From Ceratothoa steindachneri (Eukaryota; Arthropoda; Malacostraca; Isopoda; Cymothoidae), in the NCBI GenBank assembly GCA_963969495.1, contig OZ018322.1, positions 156,332,848 through 156,396,847 of the forward strand: a stretch of 64,000 nucleotides of DNA, given 5' to 3'. Below are positions 44,979 through 53,760 of the stretch, one piece after another. A model generated the notes under the pieces. It was not told the origin of the DNA, ran no database searches, and saw only the letters and a program-made list of their open reading frames with translations. A program made the position numbers and the translations under genes. The first letter of the stretch is position 1; every line of letters starts with the position of its first letter.

Positions 44979-47765
44979 CTACGTTATATTTATACTATTT
45001 AAGTGCGCGTCGAGACGGTTTTTAAACATATTTACCGACCTACTATCCACTACGTGGGTGGGTAGCCTATTCCAAATTTGAGTAATTTTAAACTTAAAAT
45101 AGTTTTGGGCTATACTAGTGTTAAATCGCTTGTTCACTAATTTTAATCCGTGTTGCCGAGTATTTCCCCTATGATCCAATTCGAACAAATTCCTATAATC
45201 AACGTTTGAAAATCCTTTCAATATTTTAAATACTTCAATTAGCTGGCCACGTAATCTTCTGCCTTCGAGAGATAGCAAATCTAATGCCCTGAGTCTTTCC
45301 TCATAGGGCCTGTTTCTCAGCTCGGGAATTAATTTTGTAGCCCTACGCTGCACTCTTTCTAATTGCGCGATATCTTTGTTTAAGTATGGAGCCCAAAATT
45401 GAACCGCATATTCGAGCAGTGGACGCACAAGTGATTTATACAATGGTAAAATTATCTCTTTGGATTTGAACGTGAAATTACGCGCGATATAACCCAGCAC
45501 ACGATTTGCTTTTTTACATGCATCCGCGCATTGTTTCGTGACTTTGAAGTCATCCGAGACTAAAACTCCCAGGTCTTTTTCCAATTTAACTACGTCGAGG
45601 ACCTGGCCTTTCATGGTATACTCTACCCTCAAATTATGGCAACCCAAATGCATCACCTTACATTTACTTAAATTAAACTGCATTTGCCACTTATCCGCCC
45701 ATCTGACAATCAAGTTTAGGTCCTTTTGTAATTTTTCTACATCCGATCTTACATAGGCACGGTTGCCCAGCTTCGTGTCGTCAGCAAATTTAGAAATCGT
45801 ACTAAATACGCCATTATCCAAATCGTTTATATATATTAGAAACAATAATGGGCCAAGAACGGAGCCTTGTGGCACTCCACTACTGACGTTGACCCAATCT
45901 GAACATTCACCATTTATAACTACTCGCTGCGAACGATCCTTCAGCCAATTTCTAATCCAATTTAATATCTTACCCTTCACACCGACTGCTTTAACTTTCA
46001 TTAATAATCTCTCGTGCGGAACGGTGTCAAACGCCTTTTTAAAGTCTAGATAGATTACATCTACAGCTTTGCTTTCGTCGTAAACGCAAATCATTTTATG
46101 GAAGAATTCGAGCAAATTTGTCAAGCACGATCTCGCCCGCCTAAACCCATGTTGGGAATCTTTAATCAGATTATTTACCTCGAGGTGGCACACTATTCTA
46201 TCTCTAATTACCGATTCTAAAAGCTTTCCAACTACCGAAGTTAGACTAATAGGACGAAAATTCGTTGCTTCGTATCTATTCCCATTCTTAAATATTGGTG
46301 TAACGTTTGCACGCTTGAAGTCTACGGGGACTACGCCATCTTCTAATGAGCGATTGAAAATTGCACGCAACGGCTTCGCAAGCTCATTCTTAAGTTCCTT
46401 TAAATGAGTGGGGTAAACGCCATCGGGCCCGGGTGATTTCGACTTTTTCATCAGGTTAATATATTTAAGAATTTCCACTTCATTAACCGTTATATCGGAT
46501 ATGCAAATATCACTATTATCTACTTCTTCAACTAACGATCCTAATTGGGACGAATCTTCAATAGTAAAGACGCTTGTAAAATGTTCATTTAAAATTTTAG
46601 ACATTTCCGCCGGAATTTCCGTCAAACGACCATCTTTGTCTTTAATCGGCCTTATTGAACCTTTTAAGGGTTTCCTACTGTTTACATAGCCGTAAAACCG
46701 TTTCGGTTCCTTCTTTGAATCCTTCGCCAGTTTTATTTCATATTTCCGCTTCGCATCTCTAACCGCCCGTTTAACTTCTCTTCGAGAATCTATGTAATTT
46801 TGCCGACTTATAAATGACTCGTTGTTCTTATGTATTTGAAATTTTCTATTTCGGTCCTTAATTAAGCTTAATATTAGTGGGCTAACCCACGGCGCTCTCA
46901 TCGACTTCCCGCTCTTACGGCGCACATACTTTACTAAGTCGAAATTTACACTAAGGAGTGTACGCCGAAGCTCAGTGTACATTTCTCCTACCGACCTATT
47001 CTCGAAGCGCATTCCCCAGTCTACATCCTTAATCCTTTCGCGAAAAGTATCAAAATCACAGCTACCAAAACGTGGCATGAGCTGTGTACTAATTTTTACA
47101 TCTACACACGTGTTAACCACGAATCTAATCGCATTATGGTCACTCGAGGCTAAATGCTCTCCTACACAAACATTTTCTACCAGTGACTCGTCAGTCGCCA
47201 TGATTAAATCGAGGATATTATTATCACGAGTTGGTTCCTCCACTTTTTGAACGAGAAAATTCTCCAGAATAAAGTTTAGTAGTCTCTCCCCAGCTTTATT
47301 TGACGTTAGGTTACTATAATTAACGTTTGGATAGTTAAAATCGCCGCAGACTAATGTGGTTCCTTTTCTAACCCAAGATGAAAGCATATCAAAAAGTGCA
47401 GCATCTTCTCTTTCTATTTGCGATGGAGGACGATATATGACGGCTAAATTAATTTTATTTTTTGCATTACAACATAATTGGATTAATAAGGCCTCACTTC
47501 TCATATCTGCCGTAGAAGAGTCGATCGTTATAGCGTTTAAGTCATCTTTTATATACACTAATACGCCCCCTCCTCTACCAGTTTGTCTATTTGTATAATG
47601 AATTTTATAACCTGGTATATCAAATTCGCAAACACTGATCCCCGAATGTGTATCTATCCAAGTCTCGCTTAAGAATACGAGATCGTAGTCTCCCTCTAGA
47701 ATTACGGCTTTTATTTCGGCAAGTTTATTTTTTAAGCTACGAACATTTGAATATATACATTTCAA
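44979..47765 (-). CDS. CR1 ORF2: endonuclease and reverse transcriptase
   Basis: About 928 codons, uninterrupted. It would nick target DNA and copy the element RNA there. Endonuclease (first ~220 residues): YSNVRSLKNK, LVFLSETW, GGGVLVYIKDD, VIYRPP, VCGDFNYP and SSDHNAIRF, covering the catalytic Asn, Glu, Asp, Asn, Asp and His. RT: SPGPDGVYP, NFRPISLTSVVGKLLE, SQHGFRRARSCLTNL, VIYLDFKKAFDTVPHERLL (first Asp), SSGVPQGSVLGPLLF, SKFADDTKLG (Asp pair), then VMHLG and EKDLGVLVSDDF. No in-frame ATG lies near the 5' end: the TTG at 47,765 is only where the call begins. The frame is open back to 47,840, overlapping ORF1 by 67 nt in the -1 register, with GGGAAAC in the overlap (47,816-47,810). All catalytic boxes are present, so this copy may be active. 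Confidence 0.92.
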   Translation of the reverse strand: MKCIYSNVRSLKNKLAEIKAVILEGDYDLVFLSETWIDTHSGISVCEFDIPGYKIHYTNRQTGRGGGVLVYIKDDLNAITIDSSTADMRSEALLIQLCCNAKNKINLAVIYRPPSQIEREDAALFDMLSSWVRKGTTLVCGDFNYPNVNYSNLTSNKAGERLLNFILENFLVQKVEEPTRDNNILDLIMATDESLVENVCVGEHLASSDHNAIRFVVNTCVDVKISTQLMPRFGSCDFDTFRERIKDVDWGMRFENRSVGEMYTELRRTLLSVNFDLVKYVRRKSGKSMRAPWVSPLILSLIKDRNRKFQIHKNNESFISRQNYIDSRREVKRAVRDAKRKYEIKLAKDSKKEPKRFYGYVNSRKPLKGSIRPIKDKDGRLTEIPAEMSKILNEHFTSVFTIEDSSQLGSLVEEVDNSDICISDITVNEVEILKYINLMKKSKSPGPDGVYPTHLKELKNELAKPLRAIFNRSLEDGVVPVDFKRANVTPIFKNGNRYEATNFRPISLTSVVGKLLESVIRDRIVCHLEVNNLIKDSQHGFRRARSCLTNLLEFFHKMICVYDESKAVDVIYLDFKKAFDTVPHERLLMKVKAVGVKGKILNWIRNWLKDRSQRVVINGECSDWVNVSSGVPQGSVLGPLLFLIYINDLDNGVFSTISKFADDTKLGNRAYVRSDVEKLQKDLNLIVRWADKWQMQFNLSKCKVMHLGCHNLRVEYTMKGQVLDVVKLEKDLGVLVSDDFKVTKQCADACKKANRVLGYIARNFTFKSKEIILPLYKSLVRPLLEYAVQFWAPYLNKDIAQLERVQRRATKLIPELRNRPYEERLRALDLLSLEGRRLRGQLIEVFKILKGFSNVDYRNLFELDHRGNTRQHGLKLVNKRFNTSIAQNYFKFKITQIWNRLPTHVVDSRSVNMFKNRLDAHLNSINIT

Positions 47766-47773
47766 TTTGCGCT

Positions 47774-48886
47774 TTAGGTGGACTCCTCTATCACACGCGA
47801 ATCTGTTCCGTTTCCCTGCTCCCCAATACTCATTGCCCCTTCAAGCGAGGAACGGTCTGGCGCATGGGCATCACGTGGCCCCGCAACTCTCCTACTTAAT
47901 ATGCTACGTACTGACTGGTCTAAAATCCTACCCAGCCGACTGTTTCCCACATCGCTTAAATGAATTCCGTCCGTTTGATAAAGTGAAGGTTGGTCTTGGA
48001 ATTTATCCCAAACGTTAAAGAAGCTAACTCCAGTATCGCGACACAAGCACTTAAGGCACTCGTTTGTATATATAGCACGGGACTGCAGACGCAACGTGGA
48101 TTTTAGTCGGGGTAAAATGCCAATTATTCCTACGTTATCCGCTTTAACTTTCGCAGTATGAATCAGAGTCTTAGCGCGGTTTACTATTCCTTCTGGGGTG
48201 CTGTCGTATCTGTGCACATCATTCCCCCCTACGAGCGTGAGGATCGTACGCCCGTCACGTGTTTGGTCCAATTTTTCAATTTCACTAACTACTTTATCTA
48301 TGCGGCCACCAGGAAAGCAAAATCGTTTTCGTTTTGACGGGTTTCGCGCTGTGAATTCCGGCTCTTGGTTTTTAATTAGAGAATCCCCAATTAGTACAGT
48401 TTCTTCTTCCCCTTCGATAGGAGTTAGCAGTGCGAAGGGGTTTGAGCATAGTAATGTGAAATGTTGTTCCCTCGATGGTCTAGCCCCATTTCTAACGGGC
48501 CTAAATTGCGAATCTTGGGGTCTATATTGTGAATCCTGGGGTCCAAACGAGTTCAAAATCCTTTGTTGCTGGTCAACAATTGTCTGATGATTCATACGAG
48601 TAGGCCGATTGTCGAGATTTCTATTTTCCCTCCCACGCATGTCATGAATGGTAGAATTTAGACTCGAATTTAATTCGTCGACTTTACGGTTGGTCGATAT
48701 AACGTCCCTCGCGACGGAATTTAGTTCTAATTTAATTTCGCTAATCGCGTTAGCAAACTTACGCTCTAACGCATCGTTTAACATACAAAAACGGCAAATT
48801 CTAGTTTGTTCCATGTTAGAAGGAACGTAAATTTCCTTATTAAAGGAAGACCCACAACTCGAACATTCAAACTTGATCACGGGCAT
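47774..48886 (-). CDS. CR1 ORF1: zinc-motif and SGNH esterase protein
   Basis: 370 codons from an ATG. Residues ~1-36: two CxxC pairs, FECSSCGSSF and RICRFCML, a small zinc motif. Residues ~40-90: a heptad-like segment (AISEIKLELNSVARDV) likely to form a coiled coil. Residues ~95-140: polar linker with a repeated PQDSQYR/PQDSQFR unit. Residues ~160-330: SGNH hydrolase fold with TVLIGDSLI (Ser block), FPGGRIDKV (Gly block), LVGGNDVHR (Gly-Asn-Asp block) and TDGIHLSDVG (Asp-x-x-His block), so all four catalytic positions are present. Esterase-bearing ORF1 proteins are known from CR1 elements, where RNA binding and multimerisation are the proposed roles. The last 22 codons overlap the ORF2 frame. 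Confidence 0.9.
   Translation of the reverse strand: MPVIKFECSSCGSSFNKEIYVPSNMEQTRICRFCMLNDALERKFANAISEIKLELNSVARDVISTNRKVDELNSSLNSTIHDMRGRENRNLDNRPTRMNHQTIVDQQQRILNSFGPQDSQYRPQDSQFRPVRNGARPSREQHFTLLCSNPFALLTPIEGEEETVLIGDSLIKNQEPEFTARNPSKRKRFCFPGGRIDKVVSEIEKLDQTRDGRTILTLVGGNDVHRYDSTPEGIVNRAKTLIHTAKVKADNVGIIGILPRLKSTLRLQSRAIYTNECLKCLCRDTGVSFFNVWDKFQDQPSLYQTDGIHLSDVGNSRLGRILDQSVRSILSRRVAGPRDAHAPDRSSLEGAMSIGEQGNGTDSRVIEEST
47810..47816 (-). promoter_or_regulatory. Candidate -1 frameshift heptamer GGGAAAC
   Basis: Read on the minus strand the heptamer is phased G GGA AAC relative to ORF1 (first G is the third base of a codon), as required for -1 slippage. A -1 shift enters the ORF2 frame directly, and no stop intervenes. 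It lies inside the 67-nt ORF1/ORF2 overlap. I see no strong stem-loop 5-9 nt downstream by eye. Confidence 0.55.
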
Positions 48887-49138
48887 TGTCGATTTCTAGA
48901 ATACGTATGAAGATAAATAAAATTAACACAGCGAATAAGACGGCCAATCTTTTTAATACAGCGACTAATATTATATGAGCGCAGGAAGTATCTATAATTA
49001 TTAAGTTACTCAGACAACGAAATTTATGGGCACAGATGAATTAAGCAGGAGCACAGAGATAAACGTCTTTTCAGTGAGGACTCAGCGGGCGGAATGAGTG
49101 AGGACTCAGCGGGCGGAATGAGGACTCAGCGGGGAACA
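48887..49138 (-). promoter_or_regulatory. CR1 copy A 5' UTR with direct repeats
   Basis: Upstream of ORF1, the unit GAGGACTCAGCGGGCGGAAT (plus-strand reading) occurs at about 49,076 and 49,100 and in part (GAGGACTCAGCGGGG) at about 49,120, next to the element's 5' border. Repeated GC-rich 5' UTR units act as internal promoters in some LINEs; a promoter role here is inferred. Confidence 0.5.
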
Positions 49139-49207
49139 AGAAGAAGAAGAAGAAGAAGAAGAAGAAGAAGAAGAAGAAGAATAACAATAAAAATAAGAAG
49201 AAGAAGA
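49139..49207. repeat. (GAA)n microsatellite between CR1 copies A and B
   Basis: A near-pure GAA/AAG run with a short AT-rich interruption (49,181-49,195). It is at once the 5' flank of copy A and the tail of copy B. Confidence 0.95.
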
Positions 49208-49597
49208 ACTACAGAACTACAGAATCTAGGACCAGCAAAGACCCTAAGGTCCGCTCGAGGCTAGTCCGCTACACTACATCCGAAACTACGATACACACTT
49301 ATCTACGAGTGTATCTCTAACATGCTATATTTTTTTATATTTTTTATTATTTTTTTTTTTTAAATATATAATCTACTGTACACACTTATCTACATGTGTA
49401 CAATGTCATGCATATTAACTACTTCAACCTAGGGGGGGTGATAGAAAGTTTTTCTTCTCAACTTCCGCAGCCCTCGACTGCTACTGGTGAAAATCTAGTT
49501 TGAGGATAGTAAGACTTTTTATAGGATAGGCGGAATAGAAAATGGATATCTAAACTACACATGCAAGAGAAATCGCTGGCATCATTTTTAGATGCCA
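49208..49597 (-). mobile_element. CR1 LINE copy B, 3' UTR only
   Basis: Matches the 3' UTR of copies A and C (from CTAGGACCAGCAAAGACC through ATGCAAGAGAAATCGCTGGC). It is 5'-truncated within the 3' UTR, where it runs into GAA repeats. Its last bases form a small inverted repeat (TGGCATC/GATGCCA, 49,577-49,597), and AACTACAG is doubled at its tail end. Confidence 0.9.
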
Positions 49598-49636
49598 GAA
49601 GAAGAAGAAGAAGAAGAAGAAGAAGAAGAAGAAGAA
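49598..49636. repeat. (GAA)n microsatellite between CR1 copies B and C
   Basis: Pure GAA run, the 5' flank of copy B and tail of copy C. Confidence 0.95.
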
Positions 49637-51434
49637 GAACTACATAATCTAGGACCAGCAAAGACCCTAAGGTCCGCTCGAGGCTAGTCCGCTACACTAC
49701 ATCCGAAACTACGATACACACTTATCTACGAGTGTATCTCTAACATGCTATATTTTTTATATTTTTTATTATTTTTTTTTTTTGAAATATATAATCTACT
49801 GTACACACTTATCTACATGTGTACAATGTCATGCATATTAACTACTTCAACCTAGGGGGGGTGATAGAAAGTTTTTCTTCTCAACTTCCGCAGCCCTCGA
49901 CTGCTAGTGGTGAAAATCTAGTTTTAGGATAGTAAGACTATTTATAGGATAGGCGGAAAAGAAAATGGATATCTAAACTACACATGCAAGAGAAATCGCT
50001 GGCATCATTTTTAGTCATCATTTTTACTCTCGTTGTTCCTCCGCTTCAAACTTTTTTTGCAAAGACGTTTTTATTTACTGTGCTCAGACTACGTTATATT
50101 TATACTATTTAAGTGCGCGTCGAGACGGTTTTTAAACATATTTACCGACCTACTATCCACTACGTGGGTGGGTAGCCTATTCCAAATTTGAGTAATTTTA
50201 AACGTAAAATAGTTTTGGGCTATACTAGTGTTAAATCGCTTGTTTACTAATTTTAATCCGTGTTGCCAAGTGTTTCCCCTGTGATCCAACTCGAACAAAT
50301 TCCTATAATCAACGTTTGAAAATCCTTTCAATATTTTAAATACTTCTATTAGCTGGCCACGTAATCTTCTGCCTTCGAGAGATGACAAATCTAATGCCCT
50401 GAGTCTTTCCTCGTAGGGCCTGTTTCTCAGCTCGGGAATTAATTTTGTAGCCCTACGCTGCACTCTTTCTAATTGCGCGATATCTTTGTTTAAGTATGGA
50501 GCCCGAAATTGAACCGCATATTCGAGCAGTCGACGCACCAGTGATTTATACAATGGTAAAATTATCTCTTTGGATTTGAACGTGAAATTACGCGAGATAT
50601 AACCCAGCACACAATTTGCTTTTTTACATGCATCCGCGCATTGTTTCGTGACTTTGAAGTCATCCGAGACTAAAACTCCCAGGTCTTTTTCCAATTTAAC
50701 TACGTCGAGGACCTGGCCTTTCATGGTATACTCTACCCTCAAATTATGGCAACCCAAATGCATCACCTTACATTTACTTAAATTAAACTGCATTTGCCAC
50801 TTATCCGCCCATCTGACAATCAAGTTTAGGTCTTTTTGTAATTTTTCTACATCCGATCTTACATAGGCACGGTTGCCCAGCTTCGTGTCGTCAGCAAATT
50901 TAGAAATCGTACTAAATACGCCATTATCCAAATCGTTTATATATATTAGAAACAATAATGGGTCAAGAACGGAGCCCTGTGGCACTCCACTACTGACGTT
51001 GACCCAATCAGAGCATTCACCCTTTATAACTACTCGCTGCGAACGATCCTTCAGCCAATTTCTAATCCAATTTAATATCTTACCCTTCACACCGATTGCT
51101 TTAACTTTCATTAATAATCTCTCGTGCGGAACGGTGTCAAACGCCTTTTTAAAGTCTAGATAGATTACATCTACAGCTTTGCTTTCGTCGTAAACGCAAA
51201 TCATTTTATGGAAGAATTCGAGTAAATTTGTCAAGCACGATCTCGCCCGCCTAAACCCATGTTGGGAATCTTTAATCAGATTATTTAGCTCGAGGTGGCT
51301 CACTATTCTATCTCTAATTACCGATTCTAAAAGCTTTCCAACTACCGAAGTTAGACTAATAGGACGAATATTCGTTGCTTCGTATCTATTCCCATTCTTA
51401 AATATTGGTGTAACGTTTGAACGCTTGAAGTCTA
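49637..51434 (-). mobile_element. CR1 LINE copy C, 5'-truncated
   Basis: 3' UTR and the last ~450 codons of ORF2, ending abruptly in GAA repeats at 51,435. Sequence is very close to copy A. In the 3' UTR it shares with copy B an AGGATAGTAAGACT stretch that copy A lacks, so B and C are the nearer relatives. Confidence 0.9.
50089..51434 (-). pseudogene. CR1 copy C ORF2, truncated RT
   Basis: The frame is open from the 5' truncation at ~51,434 to the stop at 50,089. It contains RT blocks from RPISLTSVVGKLLE onward, including DFKKAFDTV, GVPQGSVLDPLLF and SKFADDTKLG. Counting by eye there are about a dozen amino-acid differences from copy A over 400 residues, among them Gly to Asp in the VLGP block. 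It lacks the endonuclease and the first RT blocks and has no ORF1, so it cannot be autonomous, yet it has gained no stop since insertion, which suggests a recent origin. Confidence 0.9.
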
Positions 51435-51517
51435 AAGAAGAAGAAGAAGAAGAAGAAGAAGAAGAAAAAGAAGAAGAAAAAGAAAAAGAAGAAGAAGAAG
51501 AAGAAGAAGAAGAAGAA
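51435..51517. repeat. (GAA)n microsatellite, right end of the CR1 array
   Basis: GAA with a few A insertions (GAAAAAGAA). It flanks copy C on its 5' side and a different minus-strand remnant on the other. Confidence 0.95.
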
Positions 51518-51652
51518 TAAAAGGGTGTTCAGGGTTTTAAAATAAAGTCTATAAAGGGGATTAAAAAAGGCAGGTAAGATTAGCAAATAAGGCCGTAGGC
51601 CACATCCCGCAGGGGTGCCTGTGTAACCAAGGAAGAGAACAGCGGCTTGAAA
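51518..51652 (-). repeat. Second kind of (TTC)n-tailed remnant
   Basis: On the minus strand the sequence CACCCCTGCGGGATGTGGCC leads through CCCCTTTATAGACTTTATTT and CCCTGAACACCCTTTTA into (TTC)n. The order 'unique 3' end then TTC tail' is the same as in the CR1 copies, but the sequence differs, so it appears to be the 3' end of another retroelement. The family is not recognised. Confidence 0.45.
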
Positions 51653-52235
51653 CACTATATTTTAAGAATGGGATTTTTGTCAGTGGTTGAAGAATAATAG
51701 ATATTTTTCCTCTTAGTTCGTTTATGACCTAATTATATTTAAACGTTTTCTACAAGTTCATTCTAAGAGTTCCTTTTATAGTTGGAAATGGTGAAGTTAA
51801 GAAAATTCATTATAATTTAGTCATGCTTCTTTTTTTCCGCATATTCGAAATTTTTTTCGAAGTTATTTCTAAAATATATCTTCAATTTTAATCTTTATTG
51901 GAAGAAAAGTGATAAGGGCTCCTAAAAACGAATAGGGCAAAATGAAATTAGGTAATAAAAAAAAGTACCTTAAGAATTGTATTTTCCGTATGAAAAAAAA
52001 CTTGCGATAAAACTTTTGGGAGCATTAAGGACTAGAAGATAATCGTCCACTTTAAAAAGAAATAGACCCTGAGTAAATGATAAGGAGTGATGTATTGAAA
52101 ACTTTTAAAAAATGTTTAGACCAATAAGCCGTTCACAAAGCATGATACGAAGTTGGCCTTAGACCGAAGGTCTGCCTGCGAAGCGAAAGCATTTCGTGTA
52201 CGGAGGAGTGGCGAGGTCGCTCTTCTTGTTTTCTT
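51653..52235 (+). repeat. Dispersed repeat, copy 2
   Basis: Blocks CTATATTTTAAGAATGGGAT (51,655), CTCTTAGTTCG..TATGACCTAA (~51,710-51,730) and AAATGGTGAAGTTAAGAAAA (~51,785) match copies 1 and 3. GAAGGTCTGCCTGCGAAGCG and GTGGCGAGGTCGCTCTTCTTG at 52,165-52,230 match the first part of copy 1. The order of the two parts differs from copy 1, as if from tandem or circularly permuted units. Confidence 0.5.
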
Positions 52236-52659
52236 ATATGAAAAAATATATTAGTCTAAAAACCTTTGCCCATGACTGTCGGTAACCATGTTGTATGTAA
52301 ATTGTGTACGGTTAGGAATCCTATCGGTTTTAATACCTGTAGGCGGAATTGCATTTATATATCTTCCACAAATTTCATATCTTATATATTCTCCACTTTC
52401 TATAATGATCTCACTCTTTACAAACAACATATATAGGAATATATACTCGTTGATCTTCGCCTTAAGTTCAATTAAAAATATATAACTCAGCCACTTTGCG
52501 CCACCGACACTTAAAATTAAGATGTTCACAACCGTTAAGGATAGTATGAAGATTTTAACACTCTCTTTTATTTTTATACCTTGCTCTCTCTTTCATGAGT
52601 GTCTGGAGGTTTTTACTCTAGCTAGTATCCTTGTGGTACAACAAAGTGCGACATCAGCT

Positions 52660-53760
52660 TGTCTGGGAGGTACAGCATTGCGCGTGGTTTCATTAGGTCC
52701 GTTGGATCATGCAGCTGCAGTTACCAACATGGCATTGAGTGGAAAACATTCTGCTTTTGTTGTGATAATATATGTGAAGAATGGTGAATCCGTGATAATG
52801 ACGCAGCGTGCCTACAGGGGACGCTTTACACTTGGGCCTCACGAACCCGCTCCAGATGGAAAAACAATTCTTTCTTGTGTTTCGAACTTTAGAGAAAAAT
52901 GGTTACCTTTAAAAAGAAAAAGTCATGGCCGGCCTTGGACTGCAAGGGAGCCTGAAAATGTGGCAGCTGTAAGAGATTTGATACAGAAGTCCCCCACACG
53001 TTCTGTACAGGAACACGTGACTCCCCGACACGTGTCTCAATGAAGTGTCCGCAGAATTTTACACAGTTTTACAAAGTTTTACGAAGTTTTGGTCGTGCAA
53101 GGTCGAGTGAGAGAGATTATCAATCCCGTGCAACTTTGTGTGAAGACATTCTCCAAAGGATTTCAAAATAGTTATTGCATTGATTGGGGATGCTAAACAA
53201 ACACAACTTTAAGTACTGGTCTAACACTTACCCCTGGGAACTCCACAGGTGACACTTCAGAGACCGAAACTTACTGTCTGGTGTGCCATAGATGATTTCG
53301 GTTTCTGGGGTCCTTGTACGGTGTATGCTTACGTTAGGTTGTTACTGTTCACTAATTTTAAATTTTATCCGTCCAAAAGTTGACGAGTCACTTAATGATC
53401 ATAATCCGGAGGATGTATGGTTGCAGAAAAAGACTGCTACTTTGCATACGTCTCGCCCTAATTCGGGATTGTACTAGAATTGTTTCCGTGTCATCTTGTT
53501 TCTTTACGTGATGAAATCAGGTGGCCTTCACGTTCACCCTATTTGTCCCGTTGTAATTTTTTTCTGTGAAGGCACGTGAAATCGCGAGTGTACCAACACC
53601 GGCCAAGAAATTTGAAAGAATTCAATAGACCAATAACGCAAGAAATCGTTGCGATTCCACTCGACCAAATCACCAGGTCATTGGAAAACCTCCAACATAT
53701 ACTCGTAACTAATTCAAAACTTTATGGAAATTGACGGCCGTCATTTAACTGATATTTAAA
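52660..53760 (+). pseudogene. IS630/Tc-superfamily transposase remnant
   Basis: Plus strand. N-terminal HTH: TQRAYRGRFTLGPHEPAPDG then ILSCVSNFREKW (52,800-52,905), followed by KRKSHGRPWTAREPENVAAV and RDLIQKSPTRSVQEH. Further on, SVRRILH (~53,042), CIDWGC/CAIDDF-like stretches near 53,280, RPKVDESLNDHNPEDVWLQK (~53,364-53,423; relatives have 'vWfQqDgA.aH') and TLHTSRPNSG. At 53,600-53,700 come remnants of the C-terminal block (YQHRPRNLKEF-type). Frameshifts separate the pieces and the last catalytic block is not legible. Related in type to, but distinct from, the remnant at 28,940-29,640. Confidence 0.7.

Larger units (their letters stand above)
44560..49138 (-). mobile_element. CR1-clade LINE, complete copy A
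   Basis: Minus strand. From the right: 5' UTR (49,138-48,887) with direct repeats, ORF1 (48,886-47,774), ORF2 (to 44,979), a 3' UTR of about 420 bp and a (TTC)n tail (GAA on the plus strand, 44,547-44,559). Both ORFs are free of stops. A (GAA)n tract also abuts the 5' end (49,139-49,207). ORF1 with zinc motif plus SGNH esterase and ORF2 with APE endonuclease and RT is the CR1 clade architecture. Confidence 0.9.

Noticed and set aside
45538..48830. Many plus-strand ORFs of 60-129 codons across 45.5-48.8 kb and 50.6-51.2 kb
   Set aside because: They are antisense shadows of the CR1 ORFs; the same antisense frames recur in copy C because the DNA is nearly identical.
51398..51655. Minus-strand ORF with a long poly-Phe stretch
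   Set aside because: It reads through (TTC)n from an adjacent repeat end; no protein is likely.
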